DNA of 64,000 nucleotides from the NCBI RefSeq assembly GCF_024714495.1, contig NZ_JAMZMJ010000009.1:1-64000 (forward strand), given 5' to 3'. The stretch comes from Marinoscillum pacificum. Its GTDB lineage: Bacteria; Bacteroidota; Bacteroidia; Cytophagales; Cyclobacteriaceae. The notes under the pieces were generated by a model. It made no database searches. It was given only the letters and a program-made list of their open reading frames with translations, and was not told where the DNA came from. Position numbers and translations under genes: made by a program. Of this stretch, positions 9,297 through 17,092 are shown piece by piece (position 1 is the first letter of the stretch; each line of letters starts with the position of its first letter).

Positions 9297-9716
9297 TTAC
9301 TCCCCAAAATACTCCACGTAGTTTCTTGGAGTTTCATAGAGTTTTAATTGATGCAGCTGACCAAATTTGGCAATGGCTTTTACTTCTGGCTCCAAAATCT
9401 TCCAAAACTCGATGATCAGAGTTTCACAACTAGCTAGCTTATCAGCCATAAATGGCACATCTAGATTCAAATTCTTGTGATCTACCTTGTCTATGACTTC
9501 TCTTCTAATTACTGTACTTAACTTTTTCAAGTCAACAACAAATCCAGTATCAGGATCAGGAGTCCCTTTTACCGTAACGATCAATTCGAAATTGTGACCA
9601 TGCCAGTTTTCATTAGCACATGGCCCAAATACCTCCACATTCTTCTCTTTGCTCCAAGCTGGATTGTACAACTTATGAGCAGCATTGAAATGCTCTTTCC
9701 TACTTACGTAAATCAT
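9297..9716 (-). CDS. 6-pyruvoyl-tetrahydropterin synthase / QueD family protein
   Basis: A 139-aa pterin enzyme of the PTPS/QueD fold. The zinc ligands are visible as His14 (FNAAH) and His39/His41 (HGHN), with catalytic Cys33 in PCANENWHGHN. The family converts dihydroneopterin triphosphate either to 6-carboxytetrahydropterin (queuosine pathway) or to 6-pyruvoyl-tetrahydropterin. The QueE gene at 30922 favours the queuosine role, but it is not adjacent, so the substrate is unproven. A minus-strand TATCTTTG (9743-9736) is a candidate -7 box 20 bp before the start codon. Confidence 0.9.
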   Translation of the reverse strand: MIYVSRKEHFNAAHKLYNPAWSKEKNVEVFGPCANENWHGHNFELIVTVKGTPDPDTGFVVDLKKLSTVIRREVIDKVDHKNLNLDVPFMADKLASCETLIIEFWKILEPEVKAIAKFGQLHQLKLYETPRNYVEYFGE

Positions 9717-9735
9717 ACCCTTGTGAATTCTCTTG

Positions 9736-9743
9736 CAAAGATA
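9736..9743 (-). promoter_or_regulatory. Candidate -7 box of the QueD-lpxB transcript
   Basis: Minus strand TATCTTTG, a match to TAnnTTTG, 20 bp upstream of the ATG. I see no TTG at the -33 spacing, so support is limited to the -7 box. Confidence 0.4.
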
Positions 9744-9783
9744 GAAAGTAATTTAATGGAGTCCTATGAAGGCATTTTTGATT

Positions 9784-9791
9784 TATTTTTG
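9784..9791 (+). promoter_or_regulatory. Candidate -7 box of hldD (nearly leaderless)
   Basis: TATTTTTG lies only 4 bp before the hldD ATG at 9796, which would place the transcription start at or next to the start codon. No clear -33 TTG was found. Confidence 0.35.
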
Positions 9792-9795
9792 ATTC

Positions 9796-10701
9796 ATGAT
9801 AGTTATCACCGGTGCTGCAGGATTTATTGGATGCAATCTCATTAGAGCATTAAACGAACTGAACTACAATCATTTAATTGCTGTAGATAAGTTTGATAAT
9901 GAACTTAAGAACTCAAACCTGGAAGGAACCAAACTTTTAGCAACTATTGATCGAAATGCGTTTATTCCCTGGGCTAAGGAAAATGCTGAAGCAATCGAAT
10001 TCATCTTTCACCTTGGAGCTAGAACTGACACCACTGAAATGGATTTACAACTATTGAGACAGCTCAATACCGAGTATAGTAAATCAATTTGGAAATTATG
10101 TGTAGCAGAACAAATACCTCTGATCTACGCAAGTTCTGCAGCCACCTATGGAAATGGGGAATTAGGTTTTTCTGATGATGAAGCGCTAATCCCGCAACTG
10201 AAACCTTTAAATCCTTATGCAGTGTCCAAGCAAGAATTCGATCTGTGGGCTCTGGCAGAAGAAAGGAAACCTTTTTTTTGGTCAGGACTTAAGTTTTTCA
10301 ACGTCTATGGTCCATATGAGCAGCACAAAGGAAAGATGGCATCAATGATCCATCAATGCTATTTACAAATACAAGAAACTGGAAAAGTAAAGCTGTTTAA
10401 ATCTTACAAAGAAGGAATAGCTCATGGAGAGCAAAAGAGGGATTTTATTCACGTAGATGATGTAGTCGATACATTGATCAAACTAATGCATCATCGAAAA
10501 AACTCTGGTATTTATAATCTCGGAAGTGGAAAGGCTAAAACCTTTAATGAAATGGTTCGCCAGGTATTCGCTTCACTGAATCTGGAGCCTCAAATAGAGT
10601 ACATTGAGATGCCTGAAGGTTTAAAAGAGAGGTATCAGTATGTGACAGAGGCTGATTTAACCTCTCTTAAAACCATTCCAGTTATTCCACAATTATTTTG
10701 A
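9796..10701 (+). CDS. hldD: ADP-glyceromanno-heptose 6-epimerase
   Basis: A 301-aa extended SDR enzyme that interconverts ADP-D-glycero- and ADP-L-glycero-manno-heptose for the LPS inner core. The NAD-binding glycine motif GAAGFIG is at 6-12, the catalytic pair YAVSK lies near 139-143, and the RfaD-type segment FFNVYGPYEQHKGKMAS is present. It lies near lpxB but in the opposite direction. Its last 20 bp overlap the convergent subtilase gene. Confidence 0.94.
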   Translation: MIVITGAAGFIGCNLIRALNELNYNHLIAVDKFDNELKNSNLEGTKLLATIDRNAFIPWAKENAEAIEFIFHLGARTDTTEMDLQLLRQLNTEYSKSIWKLCVAEQIPLIYASSAATYGNGELGFSDDEALIPQLKPLNPYAVSKQEFDLWALAEERKPFFWSGLKFFNVYGPYEQHKGKMASMIHQCYLQIQETGKVKLFKSYKEGIAHGEQKRDFIHVDDVVDTLIKLMHHRKNSGIYNLGSGKAKTFNEMVRQVFASLNLEPQIEYIEMPEGLKERYQYVTEADLTSLKTIPVIPQLF

Positions 10702-13700
10702 ATAGTCTAACCTCGTTTTTAGACTTCAATCTCAATATATATATTCCTGATAACCCTTCAAGATCAATCAAGTTATCCTCCATTTTATCAAGAATACCAT
10801 CTTTAACTTTGAGACCTCCTATATCAAGGAGTTCATAGTAACAGTTCTTCCCTTTGAAACTAACTTGAATTTTACTAGCTGCCGGATTAGGAAAGACCTT
10901 GTAATCACTAGTAGATTGTGTACTTAATAATTCGAATATGAATATTGGTGACCTCTTTACACATGAAGCATTATTTATTTCAACATAATACTCTCCACTA
11001 GACAGATTACCAGCTAAAGAAGAACTTTCTTCTCCTTCGATTCGCTCGCCATTGTAATACCAATTATAGCTATTCCCAAAGGCTGTTGATTTTAATACTC
11101 CGTCAACCAATTCTAATTGTGGGTTTCCTAATTTCCCATTTTCAATTCGAACCGATTTTTCAAAATAACTCGTATCATTAAAAGAATCTACTACTCGCAA
11201 TTGGACATAATATGTACCAGTATCTCTATAAATGTGTTCTGGGTTTTCAGTTAATGAAACATTATCCTCTGAATTTGTATCACCAAAATCCCATCTCCAA
11301 CTCAATGGCTCACCATCACTTTGATCATGAAAAGTAGTTATTCCTCCTCTGCAAACAGACTCAAAGGTAAAATTTGCATCCAGAACATCTTCACAATTTC
11401 TAATAATCCAACCTTCACTATTTTCGACACTTGATGTTAATGACAACACTAACTTACTTGAACCTAAAGCATCAACATTCAATACATCTATACTGCCTAA
11501 ACAAGCCTTATTGAACGCATCAGAAAAAATAGTTGCTTTCCCATTATTGCCAACAATTTTAACAATAGAAGAAGATTGAATATTTAACGCTTTTAGGATG
11601 TTTATTCTTGAACCAGACTGTAGTTTTAGAGAATCAACATTTTCTAAGGTCAGACTATCAAATTCGAAATATCCATTTAGGTTTACTTTACCTCCATCTG
11701 ATCTCAGGTCACCAATAAACAAATCTGATACATCTATAGAAATCTCACCATTTATATTTCTAATACTTACATCCTCTACCAGGCCAAATTTACATAAACC
11801 ATTTGTTACTGTTTGAACAGATAAATTTCCAGTACTCTTATCAATGTCTATATAATCTCCCTTTAGTTTCGCCTCATTGGAAAACAAATTTGAGTTTTCA
11901 ATTATCATCGAATCAAACTCTAATGAAATATCATTTAAATAAACATTAGAATTATTTGCCGATATATTAGCAAATTGATTAGCCGTACCACTCTGTTTAA
12001 AGAATAAGTCTTTATCTGTCACTCTCAAATTTAACTTATTAGATTTCCCATTAAATTCAAATACTGTACGATTTACTCCAGCTATAAGTATTTCACCATT
12101 CTGTACTAAACAATTCTCGTTGAATACTCCAACGTTCTGAGATATCTCTAAACTATGACCGTTAAGATCAATGACTACTTCCGCATTACCTGAAATAACA
12201 AGAGATTTTAATTTTAAGTCTGAATTTATCACAATATCTAGCTGACTATCAGCCCTAACTATTGCAACATCTCTACTTGAAGGAACCAAAACAGTTGAGC
12301 TTCCCCCTTTCGACAAAGACCAAGCACCGGACTCATCTAGATTCTTTCCATTTCCCAGAAAGTAGAATGCCTTTCCTTCTATATCATTTAATTTTCTAGA
12401 TGTAACAAAGACACCATAGTTCTGACTGATATCTAGTACTCCTTTATGACTAACTTCAATTCGGTAATTACCTGGAGGAACGATTGCTTGAATTTTCTCA
12501 ACATTATCTCGAAAATTATCTCCTTTACTCACCTGTTTAGTTTCTGGATCAATAATCCAAGGATATATTATCTCTTGTGACACTTTGTTAATCAACCTAA
12601 TATCCAAGTCATTTATTAGCATTAAGTCAGTGGGGTCAAGTACCGCTTCATTAATTGGGTTACCAGGAAGATCTGTCCAACAAATTGTAATATCTACTTT
12701 TGAAGAATCGATAACTGATAAATCATACGTCTTCTTTTCTTCGTTATTAATGATGTCTTCTAACATTCTAAATCCATCACCGCTAGCCGTTGAATTCAAT
12801 AGATGATTAGCAGCATTCTTTCCACTAAATAATCCCCATCCATATATATAATCTGGGCCTTCTGCGGATCCTGCTTCATGTGCAGTATGAATCACCAATC
12901 CTTTCAACATGAAATTCTTTAATATATCGCCATGAAGGTCGACAGCTAATTCCTGCAGCAAAGCAAGCCCTCCAGTTACATTTGGGGCAGACATTGACGT
13001 ACCACTTAAGGTTAAATAATCCTCATCTCCAGAAGCGGCGCTTGAAAGCACATTTACTCCCATTCCAACGATATCAGGTTTTATCCTACCATCATCAGTT
13101 GGTCCCCAACTTGAAAATGAACTCATCACAACACTTTGAGGATCTACATATCCTCCATTAATTGCCGTAACGGCACCTACTGTAAGAATATTCTTAGCAC
13201 ACGCCTGAGGTCCAAGTATGTCAAAGGGACCATCTGCCGGCCTAGTACCATTACCTGAATCAGACCTATCATTTCCTGCTGACTTCACAATAAGGTATCG
13301 TTGATTTTCATAGGCTATATCATCCCATACATAGGCATCTTGATTATACAAGCCAAACCTATAATCTTCTAGTGTACTTACATCTGCATCACCGAACCAT
13401 TCCCATTTCTGATCCGTCCCATTATAATTCCATCCCAAAACACTACCATATGAGTGATTTGAAAGTATTAATCCTTCTGTAGCAAGTGATCTCATTTCCG
13501 AATCATCACCATTAAAATCATAATTATAAGATTTGGCATTGTAAGCCATTCCTTTAGCTTCAGGATTAATTCCTTTAGCCAAAATTGTACCTGTAACATG
13601 AGTTGCATGGTCAGATGTTCCGTTAGTATTATCTCGCTGAGTTGTTTTATCTTCCAACTCAACATGACTAACAAGTACACCTCCACCATCCCATACTCCA

Positions 13701-14017
13701 ACCGTAATATTTTTTCCGGATAAATTCAATGCAAGTTCATCTCCAGAATAGAGCTGATTAATCTCTGTGGTTGATGCAGCTTTAGCATTTAATGTTTTGT
13801 AATAAAGCGGATGGTCATTGGGACCTAGATACTGAAGTTCATAATAAATTTCACCATCCGAGAATTTCACCGGAGCATTGTGTTCAAATGCCCAATCCAG
13901 CGCTTTTTGCTTTTCTCTTTGAAAGTCCTCGGAGGTTTTTATAATCTGGGCATTCAAACTAAAGCTTATAAAAACAACACTAAATAGAATTGAAAGTAGC
14001 TTTTTCATTACTGACAA
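10682..14017 (-). CDS. Secreted S8 subtilisin-like protease with PKD domain and T9SS sorting tail
   Basis: An 1111-aa exported endopeptidase. A signal peptide ends near residue 23 (SLNAQ). The S8 triad is intact: Asp110 (VGVWDGG), His137 (HATHVTG) and Ser341 (GTSMSAP), with oxyanion Asn249 (SAGND). Then come a jelly-roll-like region, a long Asn/Ser/Leu-rich beta-type segment (about 550-880), a PKD domain (about 883-957, WDFGD at 909-913), an Ig-like segment and a type A T9SS tail from about 1039 (VFPNPA). It likely acts outside the cell or on its surface. Met4 is an alternative start. A hairpin at 14018-14042 separates it from the upstream susCD operon. Confidence 0.93.
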   Translation of the reverse strand: MSVMKKLLSILFSVVFISFSLNAQIIKTSEDFQREKQKALDWAFEHNAPVKFSDGEIYYELQYLGPNDHPLYYKTLNAKAASTTEINQLYSGDELALNLSGKNITVGVWDGGGVLVSHVELEDKTTQRDNTNGTSDHATHVTGTILAKGINPEAKGMAYNAKSYNYDFNGDDSEMRSLATEGLILSNHSYGSVLGWNYNGTDQKWEWFGDADVSTLEDYRFGLYNQDAYVWDDIAYENQRYLIVKSAGNDRSDSGNGTRPADGPFDILGPQACAKNILTVGAVTAINGGYVDPQSVVMSSFSSWGPTDDGRIKPDIVGMGVNVLSSAASGDEDYLTLSGTSMSAPNVTGGLALLQELAVDLHGDILKNFMLKGLVIHTAHEAGSAEGPDYIYGWGLFSGKNAANHLLNSTASGDGFRMLEDIINNEEKKTYDLSVIDSSKVDITICWTDLPGNPINEAVLDPTDLMLINDLDIRLINKVSQEIIYPWIIDPETKQVSKGDNFRDNVEKIQAIVPPGNYRIEVSHKGVLDISQNYGVFVTSRKLNDIEGKAFYFLGNGKNLDESGAWSLSKGGSSTVLVPSSRDVAIVRADSQLDIVINSDLKLKSLVISGNAEVVIDLNGHSLEISQNVGVFNENCLVQNGEILIAGVNRTVFEFNGKSNKLNLRVTDKDLFFKQSGTANQFANISANNSNVYLNDISLEFDSMIIENSNLFSNEAKLKGDYIDIDKSTGNLSVQTVTNGLCKFGLVEDVSIRNINGEISIDVSDLFIGDLRSDGGKVNLNGYFEFDSLTLENVDSLKLQSGSRINILKALNIQSSSIVKIVGNNGKATIFSDAFNKACLGSIDVLNVDALGSSKLVLSLTSSVENSEGWIIRNCEDVLDANFTFESVCRGGITTFHDQSDGEPLSWRWDFGDTNSEDNVSLTENPEHIYRDTGTYYVQLRVVDSFNDTSYFEKSVRIENGKLGNPQLELVDGVLKSTAFGNSYNWYYNGERIEGEESSSLAGNLSSGEYYVEINNASCVKRSPIFIFELLSTQSTSDYKVFPNPAASKIQVSFKGKNCYYELLDIGGLKVKDGILDKMEDNLIDLEGLSGIYILRLKSKNEVRLFKIIVE

Positions 14018-14042
14018 AAAAGGGGAGCTATGCTCCCCTTTT
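14018..14042 (-). terminator. Terminator of the susCD operon
   Basis: Perfect inverted repeat, arms AAAAGGGGAGC/GCTCCCCTTTT with a TAT loop, ending in a T run on either strand. It lies 20 bp after the stop of the Calx-beta lipoprotein and directly before the subtilase ATG. Confidence 0.85.
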
Positions 14043-14062
14043 GAATTAAAGTTAATATAAAA

Positions 14063-14953
14063 TTAATTTCCGTTATCATATACAAATGTACCTGGGAAGT
14101 AAACCGTTGCCCCAGCTGTAAGCACATAATCCATTGTAATAACACCGCTCTCCAAATCATATTCTCCATTTGTAATGGTAAGAACATAATCATCTCCAGC
14201 TGCATTTGCATAAGGACTTTCACCAGCTGCATCATCAGCTGCATAAATTTTGAAGTCTCCATCAACTATCGTACCTGTTAAAGACTCTGGAGAGTCTTCT
14301 ACAATACTAAATCCATTCATTCGAGCATCAGTTGTCGCGAATATAGAACCTGCTCCTCCAATAATATCAAATCCATAACAAGCTTCTGGAGTTGTTACTA
14401 TAGAGATACTAACCGGAGAAGAAGAGTAACCCAAATCTTCTTCTGACAGAACAAATTCTGACATAAGGTTTCTAGGGCACCAGAAATCATCTTCGGTAAT
14501 AGTAATGGCTACAGCACTTCTGCCTGAACCATCAGTTGCTGTTCCCAATCCTTGACCTACTGAAGCAATAGTTACACTAAGACCTTTTGCTCCATCAGTG
14601 ATATTATCATTGTCGATTACAGAAAATGATACTGTAGCTGTAGATTCGCCGGCAGGAATTGTTACTGAAGTTCCTGAAGACCAAGTATAATCAACACCTG
14701 ACGCCACATTAGTTTCAGTAATATTCAACCCGACTTCCAGATCAGAGGAAAGTTGCGGACCTACAAGTTGAACCTCAAATTGGAAGGTAGGATTTGCAGC
14801 GTTTTCCTGAGCAACAATTGAACCCGTAGAAAACTGTACAAATGGATCATAACTAGTATCGGTATCATCTTCAAATCCCGGATTACAGGAAAAACCGATG
14901 GCTGCCAGCGCAGCAAATGCTAATATTTTATTTAGTTTATTCATCTTTTTCAC
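14063..14953 (-). CDS. Calx-beta-like surface lipoprotein of the susCD operon
   Basis: A 296-aa predicted lipoprotein: lysine-rich start, hydrophobic segment and lipobox ending at Cys23 (GFSC). Residues about 35-150 resemble a Calx-beta domain (acidic, with IPAGESTATVSFSVIDND). The C-terminal half is Gly/Asp/Tyr-rich and unrecognised. It is the last gene of the susC-susD-unknown-lipoprotein operon, the place where SusE/SusF-type surface glycan- or ligand-binding lipoproteins sit in other loci, so substrate binding is inferred. Met4 is an equally good start. It overlaps the upstream gene by 4 bp. Confidence 0.8.
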   Translation of the reverse strand: MKKMNKLNKILAFAALAAIGFSCNPGFEDDTDTSYDPFVQFSTGSIVAQENAANPTFQFEVQLVGPQLSSDLEVGLNITETNVASGVDYTWSSGTSVTIPAGESTATVSFSVIDNDNITDGAKGLSVTIASVGQGLGTATDGSGRSAVAITITEDDFWCPRNLMSEFVLSEEDLGYSSSPVSISIVTTPEACYGFDIIGGAGSIFATTDARMNGFSIVEDSPESLTGTIVDGDFKIYAADDAAGESPYANAAGDDYVLTITNGEYDLESGVITMDYVLTAGATVYFPGTFVYDNGN

Positions 14954-15657
14954 TTTAACATTTCAAGACGTCCTAATAAATTAATCAAATCTGATTCAGT
15001 ATTAATTTTAACTTTATTCTCGTCAAAAAAAGACTGAAACTTATCATATCCCTTCAATGCATTCTCGAGATCTCGTCGCTTTAACTTTTCAAAACTTACG
15101 GTCTCTCCAGAGTCAAATACAATTAGATAATTTGACCCTTTATCAAATCGATCCGTAGGAGTTTTACTCGAGGCATTGTATCCAGTTTGCTGTGTAGTAT
15201 TACCACCCTTGATTAATTGAACTCCATAATTCTTATACAGAGTCATTAAACCATCCGGACGCAAAACCTGGTAGAATTTTAAAGGATGTCCCTTAAATTT
15301 GGTGTTCACGAATTTAACTCGCTTACCATCCGAATTTAGAAGATCGAACTCTTTAACAAAGTCATTTGTCAATGCAATTATTCGATTATCATCCTTCTTT
15401 AATTCCAATGAGCCCTCATAAATATTATATCTAATACTTAGATCAACGAATTCTTTATCCAGGTTTGTAATAACCTTCCCTTTTGTGAATTCTTTATTTA
15501 AGTAAGGATCACCAGAAATTTCTTCATACCGATTATAAAGCAAGTCTGTAAGATTGGCTGCAGATTGATCCAAGTTGTTAAGTAACGGACCAGTTTGAGC
15601 CAAGGAAACGCTTCCAAATACGATAATGAAAGAAATGATTAATATTACTCTAGACAT
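14950..15657 (-). CDS. Secreted protein of unknown function in the susCD operon
   Basis: A 235-aa protein with a clear signal peptide (cleavage near residue 20, SLAQ) and no lipobox, hence probably periplasmic or outer-membrane associated. I do not recognise the family. Visible features are a LSIRYNIYEG segment near 73-82 followed by mixed charged beta-like sequence. Short Lys/Asp-rich stretches and a C-terminal helix are also present. It lies 11 bp after susD and overlaps the lipoprotein gene by 4 bp, so it belongs to the SusCD machine or its substrate handling. Confidence 0.78.
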   Translation of the reverse strand: MSRVILIISFIIVFGSVSLAQTGPLLNNLDQSAANLTDLLYNRYEEISGDPYLNKEFTKGKVITNLDKEFVDLSIRYNIYEGSLELKKDDNRIIALTNDFVKEFDLLNSDGKRVKFVNTKFKGHPLKFYQVLRPDGLMTLYKNYGVQLIKGGNTTQQTGYNASSKTPTDRFDKGSNYLIVFDSGETVSFEKLKRRDLENALKGYDKFQSFFDENKVKINTESDLINLLGRLEMLK

Positions 15658-15668
15658 TATAAGTCTTC

Positions 15669-17066
15669 TTAGTTTGAATCACCATAGTTAGCGTTTTGCT
15701 CGATATTCTGGTTAACTTGAATTTCTACTCTAGGAATTGGGAAAACTCTAAGATAGGAATTGGCAGCAATCGAACAAGGAGCTTCTACCTCTAACCCAGA
15801 ATTACACTGTGTTCTTTCAAGAGACCTTCCTGTTCTCCACAAATCAAAAGTACGATGTCCTTCGAAGGCAAACTCTCTGTTTTTCTCTGTGTAAATCTCT
15901 CCGATCACCTGATCATTTGGAAGAGATGCAGCATCTACACTAGTTTCACCTCTAACTGCACGCAACTTATTCAATTCACTTCTTGCACCATTGAAATCGT
16001 TTTGTTTTGCTTTAGACTCAGCTGCAATTAAAACCATTTCCTCTGATCTCAAAACTTTCACATTCATCAATCCTGGAACTCCCTCTTGTGCTAAATATTT
16101 ACCATTGTAAACTTCTCCTTGCTGGGTATAAACCAAATCAAGTCTTGGATCAGCGGCATCATATTCGTCCAGTAAATCCTGAGCAACTCTAATATCCCCA
16201 TATCCTTGTGGATTATAGATTTGACCTAAGTTATCTGACCCCAAGCTTTCATTTGACAATCTTCTAACAGTAAAGATTTCAGAATCATTTCCACTTGTTG
16301 ACCAATAAGATGTCAAATCTGCTGCTGCGGTTAGTGGATATGAACCAAGCAAACTAGAAGCCAGTTGGTCAGCAGTACTCCATTCGCCTTTATACAACAT
16401 TACACGCGCTTTAAGCGCAGTTGCCGCATCTTTAGTGAAACTATAAGGACCAGTAGCATTTCCTAAAAATCCAATCGCTTCATCTAAATCACTTTCAATT
16501 TGAGTATAAGTCTCACCAAGTGTATTTCTTGCTGGCTCATCTATTTCAGAAACCAATGTGACAGGAACACCTAATTGTGAGCCATTACCTTCTGCATATG
16601 GCAAACAAAATACTCTTGTTAAATCAAAATAATATAACGCTCTCAAAGCCAAAGCTTCTCCAAGAATTCTATTTCTCTGACCATCTACATAATCTTCAGG
16701 ATTATCAATGTTATTGATAATGTTATTTACCTTCAATATACCAGCGTATAAATCAGTCCAAATATTAGCAGCAAAGCCGTTATCCTGATTGATTTGGTAA
16801 TTATATTCAGTCAAAAATCTATTTGAATTGTTTATAGAAACATAAACATTATCACCTCCAACTTCTGGAACAACCACATAGTCTCTCCCATAGTAGTTGA
16901 CATCCTGAAGTTCATCATATGCACCAGCCAAAGCCGCTTCCATACCCGAAGCATCAGACAATGATGCAGTAGTAGAAAGTGACTGGAATGGTTCTAATTC
17001 CAATTTTTCACCACAGCCTATTGCAAAAAGCAGTAGAAATGCATTTATTATTAATATTCTTTTCAT
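15669..17066 (-). CDS. SusD/RagB-family surface lipoprotein
   Basis: A 465-aa nutrient-binding outer-membrane lipoprotein that acts as the lid over its SusC channel. The lipobox ends at Cys18 (FAIGC). The N-terminal SusD-like region has the typical segment with IWTDLYAGILKVNNII, and the C-terminal RagB/SusD region contains the REFAFEGHRTFDLWRTG signature. It lies 26 bp downstream of its susC partner. The ligand cannot be predicted from sequence. Confidence 0.95.
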   Translation of the reverse strand: MKRILIINAFLLLFAIGCGEKLELEPFQSLSTTASLSDASGMEAALAGAYDELQDVNYYGRDYVVVPEVGGDNVYVSINNSNRFLTEYNYQINQDNGFAANIWTDLYAGILKVNNIINNIDNPEDYVDGQRNRILGEALALRALYYFDLTRVFCLPYAEGNGSQLGVPVTLVSEIDEPARNTLGETYTQIESDLDEAIGFLGNATGPYSFTKDAATALKARVMLYKGEWSTADQLASSLLGSYPLTAAADLTSYWSTSGNDSEIFTVRRLSNESLGSDNLGQIYNPQGYGDIRVAQDLLDEYDAADPRLDLVYTQQGEVYNGKYLAQEGVPGLMNVKVLRSEEMVLIAAESKAKQNDFNGARSELNKLRAVRGETSVDAASLPNDQVIGEIYTEKNREFAFEGHRTFDLWRTGRSLERTQCNSGLEVEAPCSIAANSYLRVFPIPRVEIQVNQNIEQNANYGDSN

Positions 17067-17092
17067 GTTAATTCCTTTTTAATGTTTTCGAT

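Noticed and set aside
14008-14265. Minus-strand ORF of 85 aa, Met/Gln-rich
   Set aside because: Alternative frame of the Calx-beta lipoprotein gene, with the skewed composition of a shadow frame.
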